Made by a program: the position numbers and the translations under genes. Positions 45,660 through 57,005 of a DNA stretch of 64,000 nt are shown in pieces. This DNA is from Boesenbergia rotunda (lineage: Eukaryota; Streptophyta; Magnoliopsida; Zingiberales; Zingiberaceae), in NCBI GenBank assembly GCA_024364735.1, contig JAGFNQ010000723.1:672792-736791 (forward strand), given 5' to 3'. Positions within the stretch are counted from its first letter, which is position 1; each line of letters starts with the position of its first letter. The notes beneath the pieces were generated by a model that ran no database searches, was not told where the DNA came from, and saw only the letters and a program-made list of their open reading frames with translations.

Positions 45660-48273
45660 GTAGCGGCCCCGTCTCTATGGTCCCCGCAGGCTACCCTCTA
45701 GGCCGGCGACCCTACGGTCTTCCCACCCCTGGCAGTGGGTTTTTGCCTTCCCCAGGATTCGAACCCTTGACCTCCAGGACAAGTACAATAGTTCCTGAAT
45801 CCTGGTACCAATTGAGCTGTAGCTCAATTGGTACCAGGATTCAGGAACTATTGTACTTGTCCTGGAGGTCAAGGGTTCGAATCCTGGGGAAGGCAAAAAC
45901 CCACTGCCAGGGGTGGGAAGACCGTAGGGTCGCCGGCCTAGAGGGTAGCCTGCGGGGACCATAGAGGCGGGGCCGCTACATAAAAAGGCGCCTTTTTATT
46001 GTAACGACCCGGCCCCTTGGCCCCTTGGGCGGCCCAACTGGCGGCCCACTAGGCGGCCCTCGGCCCCTTGGGCGGCCCTCGGCCCCTTGGGCGGCCAAAT
46101 CCCATTTGGCGGCCCCTTTGGCGACCTCTTGGCCGGTCGTTACTCACAAGTACTTCCCACCCCTGGCCAGTGGATTTTTGCCTTTCTCAGGATTCGAACT
46201 CTAGACCTCCAGAGAAGATTAGCATGGCCCCTGCGCAAGGATGACACGCATAAATCGAGAAATGGTCCAAATTTTTTTTATTGTAACAACCCGGCCCCTC
46301 GACCCCTTGGGCGGCCAAATCTCTCATTTGGCGGCCCCTTAGGCGACCCTCGGCCCCTTGGGCGGCCAAATCTCATTTGGCGGCCCCTTTGGCGACCCTT
46401 GGCCGTGTCGTTACTCACAAGTACTTCCCACCCCTGGCCAGTGGATTTTTGCCTTCCCCAGGATTCGAACCCTTGACCTCCAGGACAAGTACAATAGTTC
46501 CTGAATCCTGGTACCAATTGAGCTATAGCTCAATTGGTACCAGGATTCAGGAACTATTGTACTTGTCCTGGAGGTCAAGGGTTCGAATCCTGGGGAAGGC
46601 AAAAATCCACTGGCCAGGGGTGGGAAGTACTTGTGAGTAACGACACGGCCAAGGGTCGCCAAAGGGGCCGCCAAATGAGATTTGGCCGCCCAAGGGGTCG
46701 AGGGGCCGGGTTGTTACAATAAAAAGGCGCCTTTTTATGTAGCGGCCCCGCCTCTATGGTCCCCGCAGGCTACCCTCTAGGCCGGCGACCCTACGGTCTT
46801 CCCACCCCTGGCAGTGGGTTTTTGCCTTCCCCAGGATTCGAACCCTTGACCTCCAGGACAAGTACAATAGTTCCTGAATCCTGGTACCAATTGAGCTATA
46901 GCTCAATTGGTATCAGGATTCATAAACTTTAGTACTTAGCCTGGAGGTCTAGAGTTCGAATCCTGAAGAAGGCAAAAATCCACTGGCCAGGGGTGGAAAG
47001 TACTTGTGAGTAACGACCGCCAAAGAGGTCGCCAAAGGGGCCGCCAAATGAGATTTGGCCGCCCAAGGGGCCGAGGGCCACCAAGTGGGCCGCCAGTTGG
47101 GCCGCCCAAGGGGCCAAGGGGTCGGGTCGTTACAATAAAAAGGCGCCTTTTTATTGTAACGACCCGACCCCTTGGCCCCTTGGGCGGCCCAACTGGCGGC
47201 CCACTAGGCGACCCCTTATGTCGTCAACCGACGACTATTGGCCGTGCCGTTACTCACAAGTACTTCCCACCCCTGGCCAGTGGATTTTTGCCTTTCTCAG
47301 GATTCGAACTCTAGACCTCCAGGCTAAGTACTAGAGTTTATGAATCCTGATACCAATTGAGCTGTAGCTCAATTGGTATCAGGATTCATAAACTCTAGTA
47401 CTTAGCCTGGAGGTCTAGAGTTCGAATCCTGAGAAAGGCAAAAATCCACTGGCCAGGGGTGGGAAGTACTTGTGAGTAACGGCACGGCCAATAGTCGTCG
47501 GTTGACGACATAAGGGGTCGCCTAGTGGGCCGCCAGTTGGGCCGCCCAAGGGGCCAAGGGGTCGGGTACCAGGATTCATAAACTTTAGTACTTAGCCTGG
47601 AGGTCTAGAGTTCGAATCCTGGGGAAGGCAAAAATCCACTGGCCAGGGGTGGGAAGTACTTGTGAGTAACGACCGCCCAAGAGGTCGCCAAAGGGGCCGC
47701 CAAATGGGATTTGGCCGCCCAAGGGGTCGAGGGCCGCCAAGTGGGTCGCTAGTTGGGCTGCCCAAGGGGCTGGGTCGTTACAATAATAAGGCGCCTTTTT
47801 ATTGTAACGACCCGCCCCCTTGGCCCCTTGGGCGGCCCAACTGGCGGCCCACTTGGCGGCCCTCGGCCCCTTGGGCGGCCAAATCTCATTTGGCGGCCCA
47901 TTTGGCGACCTCTTGGGCGATCGTTACTCACAAATACTTCCCACCCCTGGCCAGTGGATTTTTGCCTTTCTCAGGATTCGAACTCTAGACCTCCAGGCTA
48001 AGTACTAAAGTTTATGAATCCTGATACCAATTGAGCTATAGCTCAATTGGTATCAGGATTCATAAACTTTAGTACTTAGCCTGGAGGTCTAGAGTTCGAA
48101 TCCTGAGAAAGGCAAAAATCCACTGGCCAGGGGTGGAAAGTATTTGTGAGTAACGATCGCCCAAGAGGTCGCCAAATGGGCCGCCAAATGAGATTTGGCC
48201 GCCCAAGGGGCCGAGGGCCGCCAAGTGGGCCGCCAGTTGGGCCGCCCAAGGGGCCAAGGGGGCGGGTCGTTAC
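45660..48273. repeat. Array of about 12 alternating SINE-like monomers forming nested palindromes
   Basis: Each monomer in its sense orientation has a tRNA-like head: tagctcaattggtacc/tatc (A box) and ggttcgaatcc or gttcgaatcc (B box) about 50 bases later. A body with cccactggccaggggtggga follows, then a tail gttacaataaaaaggcgcc. Approximate monomers: 45660-45818(-), 45819-45989(+), 45990-46209(-, cut by U6), 46277-46525(-), 46526-46728(+), 46729-46898(-), 46899-47144(+), 47145-47363(-), 47364-47566(+), 47567-47792(+), 47793-48038(-), 48039-48273(+). Heads meet heads at gagctatagctc or gagctgtagctc; tails meet tails at aaaaaggcgccttttt. Two body types exist: one with accgtagggtcgccggcc (first, second and sixth monomers), the other with gtacttgtgagtaacga. 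Open frames on both strands read the repeats and are not genes. Confidence 0.85.
46210..46279 (+). pseudogene. U6 snRNA 3' fragment inside the SINE array
   Basis: The sequence from cagagaagattagcatggcc through gcgcaaggatgacacgca to cgagaaatggtccaaattttttt matches the last two thirds of plant U6 snRNA, including the AGC triad and the 3' T run. The left edge falls within the ACAGAGA box and is joined to an antisense SINE monomer at its cctccag. The right edge, a T run, merges with the tail sequence ttattgtaac of the next monomer. Without the U6 promoter and 5' half it cannot be a working U6 gene. Confidence 0.9.
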
Positions 48274-48280
48274 ATGAACT
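48274..48280. repeat. Direct repeat flanking the SINE array, right
   Basis: atgaact, exact copy of 45653-45659. Confidence 0.65.
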
Positions 48281-48878
48281 TCTGACTTGGGCGTGTTCCG
48301 ACATTCTCAAAGTAGTAATGGTACGCATGAATGAGACGAATATCAATGTACATCTTTGTCTTCAGTCTATAGTCTACTGAGAGCAAAATAAGTCTAAATG
48401 ATAAGAGTACGAAGGAAATATAGAACATTGTAGGGAAAGGGAAACAAAAGATTCTCCTTTGGCCTAATTATCATTAGGAACAAGAGTATAGGCTCTGGAA
48501 ATCTACTAGAGAAGTATATCGACATATGTGAGGCATATGCAGCCAAAAATGGTAAGAGTAAAATGTCAACAAGATAAAGGCTGAGACAGGCATACAAGGA
48601 CTTGGTTGCAACCCCATCCTCGTAGGCCACCAGGTACGATCGAGAAAGACAAGTTGTCAGCAAGCTGAAAACATGTGGAAACATGAATTACGATAGCAAT
48701 TTAGAAAATGGGTTAAAAATACTTTCATTGCACACATTTTACGACATACTCTACACTGAAATATATAACCACGCAAAGTTTGGCAGCCAACGCTGTCAAA
48801 TAAATAAAGCAATGTTCAAGAAGTAATTGATACGCTGGCAGTCCCTTGAATCTGAAGTCGATTCTGAGGTTCGTTGTC
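48281..48878. other. 3' flank of UEV1
   Basis: Contains the probable 3' untranslated region of UEV1 in its right part. No other gene seen. Confidence 0.4.
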
Positions 48879-51800
48879 TCAGAAATGGGTGCCCTCTGGA
48901 GGTTGAACCAGTTTGCGATTGTGAGAGGAAGCCATTTCCTTCTTGAGCTGTGACAAAATATGCTCCATTGTATAATTCCTTTGCCAATTTCCAAGAACTG
49001 AAAACTTCCTTGGATCAACCTGATGTACAAGGCAAACATTAGCGTACGATAGAAGAATTTGATCGCTGTGAAAACACTGCATATTGGAACAAATAGGATT
49101 ACCACTCCAGAATCAGGATTGACACAGGTCATGTTAATACGAGAATGGAATCGAACACTAGGTGGTTTTTCTGGATAGTCCTTGTCACAGAACAACTTGA
49201 GCTGATAGATGCGGCCCTCATGGACGGTCTGTGAATGTGATGCAGAAATAAATGAGAATTATTGAAATATGACGATAAGCAATTGGAGATAAAACTAGTC
49301 ACTTACATTATGAGGACCAATTATTGTTCCAGTCCAGGAACGCATGTAAAGTCATCTCCATCATCCATACCATAACTTACAGTCCCATCTCCAATGCCTT
49401 TTTCTCCTCGCTCAAGCTCTTCAAGCAATCTGAAGCTACGAGGAACTACAAGAGAACAAAACAAAAGTAATGCTATGATAACAACAGGAAACCAATCTAA
49501 CCAAATGATTGAATTAATTAAGAATGGGAAAAAAAAGAGAATAACAATAAGACACCTCATAGAAATTTGTAACAGTATATCAATAGTCAAGCACATATCC
49601 TAATGCTGTCACTTTTTCAATCTAGCGAAAATGTCAACATTTCCAGCACAGAACAACTGGAAAGATGAGAGGCTAAGAGCGCCATATAAATTGTACAACA
49701 AATAAGGGGTCTAAATGAAGAGTGTTTTACTCGGATAGAAACCATGGAATAGTAATTGCAGTGACAATAAGGTTGTTTGGACTCATATCACTTGAACATA
49801 AGACACGATGAAGCAGTGATCCAAACCAAGTGATGAAAGATTTGCAAACAAAGACCCACATCAACATACTAAAAACATGATGGGGAAAAAAGATGCTGAA
49901 AGTTAAAATCACACCACTTAGTTGATATATTGCTGTTTTAGAACTTAACAAAAAACATTGAAATGTGAACCTTAAGCCGCTGTGGCCTTCATTGACCAAC
50001 TAACCACAGATGTAACCATTACTACTGAAATATTCTATGGTTCTAAGTGATATTAATTTTAAGATGGTATGGCTCCATCTTGCGTTGAGATTTACTGGTC
50101 CAGTGTGTCTAAATCAATATCTTGCTGGTATGTGAATCCATGTTAACATATCCTGCAAGGTATGCTGTGTATGGTCTTGAGAGAACAGTTCATATGGAAG
50201 TAATGCACCAGAAATTCACCATCTAAAGGAGATAATGAGATAGGATAAACTAGAGGATAATTGAAATTTGAGAGAAGGCAATCAATAAGGATAATCTTAG
50301 GTAGATACATTCCTACAAAAGAAAACAAAAAACAGGGCAGGTGATTGGCTAATATTTCTTTCTCCTTGGTTCCACTATTTTGGGTAAGACAAAACAACTG
50401 ATCCAGAAATTTCAATCTAAACATCACAAGTTGAATCGAATTAATGTTTTTCACAAGCGAAACCTTACTTAGCATGAGGGTTTTATTTTGCAAGATGCAT
50501 GCAAATTTTGTTAAGATAAGAAAAGAAGGTATTCCTACAATTAATCAAGAATCAAATTGTAACAAATGATAAGATAGAGAAAGAATGTACTTATGCATAA
50601 CCACAATTAAATTTTCTCAATCTGAGTTTTTTCCAACAAAAAAAATCTGATAAGTAAGCATTTGTTGTTTTACAAACTTCTGATTTGGATATAATGATTC
50701 TGAGCATATTTATATTTCTACATGGAGCTAGGTATCTTGCTGTATTCGTTCTAGGATCTTCTCATGATTTCCAAAAAGATATCAAGCTTGACTTGCACAT
50801 ACTAGCATGCAACTTTAAGTTTGACATCACAAGAAGAAAAGTATTTTATCATCCCATCAATGCTTCAGATTGGTAACCACAGGAAAGGGAATTGGACGAG
50901 GATGGCATGCAGTGACCCAATGCTGTTTTTTCTCAAAAATTAATTCTTTCTTTTTAAGAAAAAAAATGCTTTCAGATTCCCACTCAATACATGTCAACCG
51001 GTGAAGACACCCATTCACTAAATTTTGGGGTGAAAGGGATCTTCACCTGAGCTTTGTCTTAGGCAAAGACTGAAAAATCATGAGGTGCAATATCAAATAT
51101 AATAACACATTTGTGGACCATGAGTACCATTGTCCCAACGACGAGCTTTCATAAGAAAAAGGGCTATCAAAATTTTTTCTTAGAATGAATAATCACTGCA
51201 AACTGGGGTGTAAAGGAGAGATCTTCTCATGTAGGAGCTAACAAGTCCTTTTGTTAACAGAACTAACATGATTAATTATCTTTTTGTCAATTCATTTCAG
51301 CTTGTTGCGCAATGTTGAGGATGAAAACTCTACTAATTGGCTTAAGGTTCTAAAAGTTTGTTTTAGGCGACAGGCAGCTAGCCACGCTAGCAAAGTGCAT
51401 AAGCAATATGCAAGTGCTATGCAATTGGTATTAAAATATTAATAAAAAATGTATATTAACATTGTATATATGCAACAAAGTATATTAATCAATCAAAATA
51501 AATTTGCAACCACAAGCAAATAAGTAATAGAATTTTTCACATCTAAACTTGTAATTAAATACATCATATTTCGTATTGCAAGGTTGCAATTTACAAGGAA
51601 ACATATAATGCAACAAGAAATGATATATAACAATGTATATCGAATCAAACAAATATATAAACAAACACCTGAAATTCCTGTTTCCATAGTAGCACATTGA
51701 AGAAAGCATACAATAAAAAAAAAGTTTGGATCCATCTTTTGTGAAGTTCCACAATATTGGATAGGCAAAGCAGTCGCTAGAACAATGAAAAGGCTAGAAA

Positions 51801-52058
51801 TATGTTGCAGGAACAGCAACGACGACTGGAAGACAGAAATTTACTATATTTCCAACGAAACCCGCAATAAGAAAGAAGAATCATGCCGATCCCTAGCTCG
51901 AAGCAAAACCCTAAGAACCGATTCGTGGTACCCATCGAGGACGGTCCGATAAGGCATTCGCCCATTGATCGAGATGAAAACCCTAATCGTCCGGCTCAGA
52001 ATAAAGGGTCAGAAGACTAACCGACAACGCTCGATCCACCAGAGCCGCCGAGCGTCAT
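48879..52058 (-). CDS. UEV1: Ubiquitin-conjugating enzyme E2 variant UEV1/MMS2 (C/D type), four exons, 1-bp deletion in exon 2
   Basis: Minus-strand exons: 52058-52022 (MTLGGSGGSSVV), 49445-49307, 49228-49103 and 49019-48879, all with GT-AG sites and agreeing phases apart from one lesion. The product should have 147 residues, the normal length for plant UEV1C/D without a prenylation tail. Recognisable parts are RLLEELERGEKGIGDGTVSY (exon 2), LFCDKDYPEKPPSVRFHS (exon 3) and LKKEMASSHNRKLVQPPEG (exon 4). UEV proteins lack the catalytic cysteine and pair with Ubc13 to build Lys63-linked ubiquitin chains in DNA damage tolerance. In exon 2, GATGACTTTACATGCG should encode DD-x-YMRSW; one base is missing, so the frame reads FTCVPGLEQ and stops. 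Everything after is conserved in the shifted frame, so this is a very recent mutation or a sequencing error. Confidence 0.88.
49446..52021 (-). other. UEV1 intron 1
   Basis: A 2.58-kb GT-AG intron between the short first exon and the exon starting PRSFRLLEE. Its open frames have no domain signature, and no separate gene or transposon is recognised inside. Confidence 0.7.
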
Positions 52059-52405
52059 CGAAAGTAATTTGTCCTCGCGCGGCTGATGATTCGACCTCGA
52101 GCTTCGCGGCCTCCTCGCAAGCTCCGGCGGAGGCGGAGGCGGCAGGCGAAGATCGACAATGGGGCTATTACGCGATGCAGAATATTTATACGGTTTGGAT
52201 CAGAAGACCCGGTTGATCTAAAAAACCGGACAGAGATAAGGAACCGGTTTGCCCCTGTCCCGTTAAATAAGCCCTGTCATACGTGGGATGAGATCATCTG
52301 ACTCAAAATTTTTCAGTCCTCATGTCTCACAATCATCGATCATTAGCAGCGATTCCTCCAATCGATGATTGACATCATCGACTCTTTAATTATGATCCTA
52401 AAACA
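52059..52405. promoter_or_regulatory. UEV1 upstream region
   Basis: GC-rich leader (to about 52170) followed by sequence reaching the MULE at 52415. The transposon thus sits about 350 bp upstream of the UEV1 start codon and may affect its promoter. No clear TATA box was identified. Confidence 0.4.
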
Positions 52406-52862
52406 AATATTTAACAGTAATTTATCAAAGGATGTACGTAACAATACGAAATTATCAAAGGGCGTCCCATAATTTCTATTTTACCAAAGGGCGCAGCCCT
52501 TTAAGTGAACTTCCTATTATACCCTTGGCGCCACAATAGACCTTTTCCATTCCCATTTTCGAGACATCCGAACTACTTTTGCAGTAAAATAAGAATATGT
52601 GGTTCGGATGACAAGGTCATTCTATCTCTCACCGCGAAAACGTAAATGGTATTGTTGAAGAAGGACATTGTGCGTGCTCTAGTTGTGCTTTAGTCGTTTG
52701 CTACTCCCTCGAATCCCTCCGCCCAACCAAAACCTAGGCTCCTATACAGGAAAGTGGTAGTGTGTGATCCTGAGGCTGCTTGAAGTGTTAACGTTGAAGT
52801 TGATACTGCTCGGCACTATCAAAGTAGGATTTAGGGTTTCTGCAGGTTTAATTTTCATAATA

Positions 52863-55800
52863 ATGACAGGTAAAAGGTCTGTGGGTGGTTCTTCATCATC
52901 TTCTTCATTGGCATTAATCATCAAGGTATGTGATATTGTTTATACTTAATTTTGCTGAATAAACACTGCTTGTGATATTGTTTAAACTTATTTTTGCTGA
53001 ATAAACACTGCTTGTGATATTGTTTATACTTATTTTTGCTGAATAAATTTGTAATGTATAAAAACTGTAGGGTTCAGATGAGTTTGGGAAAAAATTACAT
53101 TGGTGCAGTGTTTTAGGCCATTTTAAACATTCTGTTGAAGCATTTGAAATTTTAAAAGATCAACACATTGCGAAGATCAAAGAGTCGCCCTTCAGTATTT
53201 TCTTGGACATTCAAGAATTGCAGCATATCCGGGGAATTTTGGTTAATATATTTGAAAGTTGGGATTCAACCTCGCAAGTTTTTAAATTCTCAGGTAATAG
53301 TTTTAATTATGAATTATAAACAATATCTATAGTAAGATAAAACTTGGATATAGTTGACCTTAAATGATTGATATTTGATCAATTTAAATGAGTGAATTTA
53401 AGGTGAAATTCACTTCAGGTCGGTAGGCCTGAAATGAAATAATTTCAGGCCTACCGAGGGCCTGAAGTGAATTTACTTCAGGCCCTAGGTAGGCCTGAAA
53501 TGAATTCATTTCAGGCCCAACGAGAAATAAATTGAAGCCTATATTGCTGATGATAACTAAATATTTTAATTGTTTCAAGTGTACCGGTTGCGTTCACCGG
53601 ACGAGATGTTGCTTTGGTACTGGGTATAGTGGACCGTGGAGTTTTGATCCCTATTAATTCAACTGAAGCATCGGGTGACCTCTATCGTACTTACTTCTCA
53701 AAAGAAAAACAACCTACTAGAACAAGAATTGAGGACTTACTTAAACATTATTCTAAAAGTGTTGAATCAGAGGATGATGTGTTATTAGTTTGTAAATTTT
53801 ATATTTTGTATATATTTGTTTGTGTTTTATTTTCGTCTAGTACATATAAGGTCCCTCTAGGGCTTGTAGATATAGTAGATGATTATGACAATCTTGGTAG
53901 ATTCAACTGGGTGGAAGCTATCCATAAATTTTTGTCTCCCCAATTACCTATGATTGGGGAATTATTTTCATCAAATCAAGGAAACCAGAGGACCACAAAC
54001 CTCCCTTATGTAAAGGGATTTGCTGGGCTTTCGGCAGTGAGTAGAATTTACCTAAATTATATTTTATAATATTTTGCTGTTATTAATGTAATTGGCTGGA
54101 AAACATTGTGTAGACATGGTTTTTGGAGCATGTAACCATTCAAAAACCATACAATGTTGAAGGACCCCGAATAAATAAGTGGAGGAATATTCCTTCGCAT
54201 ATTAGTAGGGTGAGGGACCTTGTCAACCAAATCAGCTCCGAAGAGGTAATTATTGTAAACTGTGATCTATGTTAGTTTATCTTTGTTAGTTTGACATAGA
54301 GGCAGTAAAATTTATGTATTTGGTAATTGACAGGTGATTGTTGAAATAATTCCTAACCTATATGAAAACACATTGTTTGAGGACCTTGAAATTGGGGATG
54401 ACATTCCACAGCCAATAGCGACATCACAAGGACATGACACAGAAGATGTAAGGCCATGTGGTGAATGCATTCTTAAAGACACACTAATCAAGGAACTAAC
54501 AGAGAAGAATATATGTTTGAATGAAAGGGTTAAGGAATTACTTTCAATTATTGAAAAAAAGGGCATGGAGGCTCAAGAAAGATATCCTGTAGTCAGTCCT
54601 CTTTCTGATCCAGTATCTTGTAGAACAAGGAGAGGACGTGACCGAACTCGGTATGATTACAGGGATACTCCAATTGAGAGTCCAGTATGGCACCAACTAT
54701 TACATAAGGGGAAGCGGAGAAAGGAACAAATATCAAATGTCATGGACAAGGGAAAAAGGAAACTTAATGAGGAGGATATGGATGAAGCAAGAGAAACCAT
54801 TACTGTAATGGAAGTCATGTCTGAAGAAGATATAGAGGAGGAGAAAAGAAGGACCTTCGAACTATACAAAATGAGGCTTCAAGGCATTGATGTATGTGAC
54901 TTATTTTCATATTAATTTTTATTGAATTTGGTCATTAATTAGTTTGGTGTAAATTGTATCGATGTAGTTTGTGAAGAAGCATTTTATTAAGTCGAAGAAG
55001 AAAAATCAAGATAAAGAAGTGGCCTACGTGATAAATAAATTGGAGAACCTAAAGTAAGTTATGAAACATAGTTTAGTTAATAAATTTGGGGCTTTAATAT
55101 ATAATCTTATCAATTAACTTGGCAGGTTGGATAATGAATTTATCTGGGAGGATGCACCTTTTGCTTTGAAATTGCATTCATTCTTACAAATCCTCAATGG
55201 AGAGGTTTTTACAAAAGGCGAGGTCATTGATGCCTTCTGTAAAATGTTATTTAGGGGAGCATCCACATCTGGTAGGTCATACCACAAGTCAATATATTGT
55301 TCAACCTTCTTCACAGTAAGTGATGTAAATTAGTAAGATTTAATAGATTGTAGAAGACCTAGTATTATGATGTGGTTATTAATAATTTTGATTTTGCAAC
55401 TATTTAGACTTCAATAAGATCGTCAAGAAAGTTTTCCATGCAACAAGTGATGAAGACGGATATGATAGAACAAGGGTTTAGATATATTTTAATACCTTTG
55501 TGCAGTGATAATACACACTTTCACTTGTTGGCGGTGGATACAGAAGCAATGACTTTCATTCATTTAAATTCTCTTGCTAGTGGCCATAAATATAAGCATG
55601 ATTTTGACTCAGCGGTGAGCTACCTACCTTTATTCATATATATGTTCATCATTTGATAAAAAATGTCATTGAAATTCATGATATATTTGACAGGTAAAAG
55701 AACTTAAACAATATACTCACGAGGAACTTACGGCTATTCATTCATATCTACAAAGTCATCATCCCTTGGACAAATGGCCCTCCGTTAGACAAAAATGTCC

Positions 55801-56052
55801 TCAACAAGAACATAGGTCAGTAAGTGAGGAAGAGTTTGAAAATTTTAAAATGATCAAAGTATTTTATTACCCCACTTATTGAAATCTGAAATACTGTTTG
55901 TTATTTTCAGCGTGGACTGTGCCTTCTTTGTTATGCAATACGTCCGATGTCTCCTATACGATGAGAAGATGGATTTCAAACAAGGAGATATGACGAAAAT
56001 GAGATTTGATCTGACAGTAAATATTATGGGAGACATGTATTGTAAAACATGA
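52863..56052 (+). CDS. DUF1985 + Ulp1-like (C48) cysteine protease, about ten exons, MULE-borne
   Basis: Exons: 52863-52925, 53071-53293, 53580-54036, 54114-54245, 54334-54891, 54968-55053, 55126-55315, 55408-55614, 55694-55815, 55911-56052, mostly with clean GT-AG sites and matching phases. The N-terminal third (LHWCSVLGHFKHSVEAFEIL, later VAFTGRDVALVLGIVDRGV) is DUF1985. A charged linker follows, with RRGRDRTRYDYRD and an acidic stretch. The C-terminus is a SUMO-protease-like domain: THFHLLAVD (catalytic His), IHLNSLAS where the family has DS (Asp replaced by Asn), CPQQEHSVDCAFFVMQYV (oxyanion Gln and catalytic Cys). It ends normally at TGA. Splicing of exon 2 to exon 3 is off by one base with the visible sites (…TTCTCAG|gtaata, ttcaag|TGTACC), so that junction is uncertain or mutated. 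Such genes are hitch-hikers in plant MULEs; their substrates are unknown. Confidence 0.75.
53395..53535. repeat. Palindromic ggcctgaaat repeats in intron 2 of the Ulp1-like gene
   Basis: Alternating ggcctgaaatgaa and ttcaggcct units, about five half-units, with a gaggg or ctaggta spacer. This is the smallest of four such arrays in the MULE. Confidence 0.75.
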
Positions 56053-56574
56053 GAGTGTCAATCTCTTGAAGTAATGTTGTAAAAAAACATCCTTTGCTGG
56101 TGATTCGGCTCCATTTGTATAGAAATTGTGTAATTTGTATGAATATAATTTATTGTCCAGAAAAACAAAACAATTGTGTGATGTTGATTCACATCGAGTT
56201 GCTGCAATGTAGTGTACCAACTGATACGGTAAGAAAACAACTCATAATGATTTGGACAAAGTTTGCACAACAGAAATAACATCTCTTTGGTTAACTCTAA
56301 CTACTGACATATATCCAAGTATCGAAGGTCCATAAGTGGGTTTCTGATACATAATTTGAAAACATGACTTTATCGTCTCGAATCAATTGAAAATTGGTAT
56401 ACATTCTGTATTGACTTAGTAAGATGGATTATCTCTACCATAAATTTAAAATACTTGTTTCAAATTGTAAATTTTAATAATTAAATAAAATTACAGGATT
56501 TGGTCACAACTTGTAGATAAATATAGAATATTAATCTATAAATCATGATTTTATTTAATGGCCAAGGTGAGCAT

Positions 56575-56885
56575 GAAATTTACTTTTCAGGAACACGGTG
56601 GCCCTGAAATAAAATAAATTCAGGCCCACGGTGGGCCTGAAATAAAAACATTCAGGCCCAAGGAGGGCCTGAAATAAAACCTTTCAGGCCCACGTTGGGC
56701 CTGAATAGATCCAATTCAGGCCCAGGGTGGGCCTGAAATAAATCAATTCAGGCCCAAGGCGGGCCTGAAATAAAAACACTTCAGGCCCAAGTTGGGCCTG
56801 AATAGATCCATTTCAAGCCCAGGGTGGGCCTGAAATCAAGTCATTTCAGGCCCACCGTGTGCCTCGACTGGGAAAATTTCAGGGT
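56575..56885. repeat. Palindromic ggcctgaaat array, block 2
   Basis: About nine units of ttcaggcccacggtgggcct followed by gaaataaaa. Each unit is a near-perfect hairpin; spacers vary between aaaataaa, aataaaaac and aatagatcc. Confidence 0.85.
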
Positions 56886-57005
56886 CTCTGTTAACCATTA
56901 AATACTTCTGATTTAAGTTGGTGGATAATAAATTTGTAGTTGTATAGGTGTAAGACGTTTATAGAAGATAACTGATAAATATTGGTACTTAGTGTGCACA
57001 TAAAA

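Noticed and set aside
45819..45892. A genuine tRNA gene (A and B boxes are clear)
   Set aside because: The sequence outside the boxes cannot fold into a full cloverleaf with an anticodon arm and acceptor stem, and the motif recurs in every monomer, so it is the head of a SINE.
45653..48346. Many open frames on both strands with Arg/Gly/Pro-rich or Trp-rich repeats
   Set aside because: They are translations of the inverted SINE array; the same peptide appears on both strands because the DNA is palindromic.
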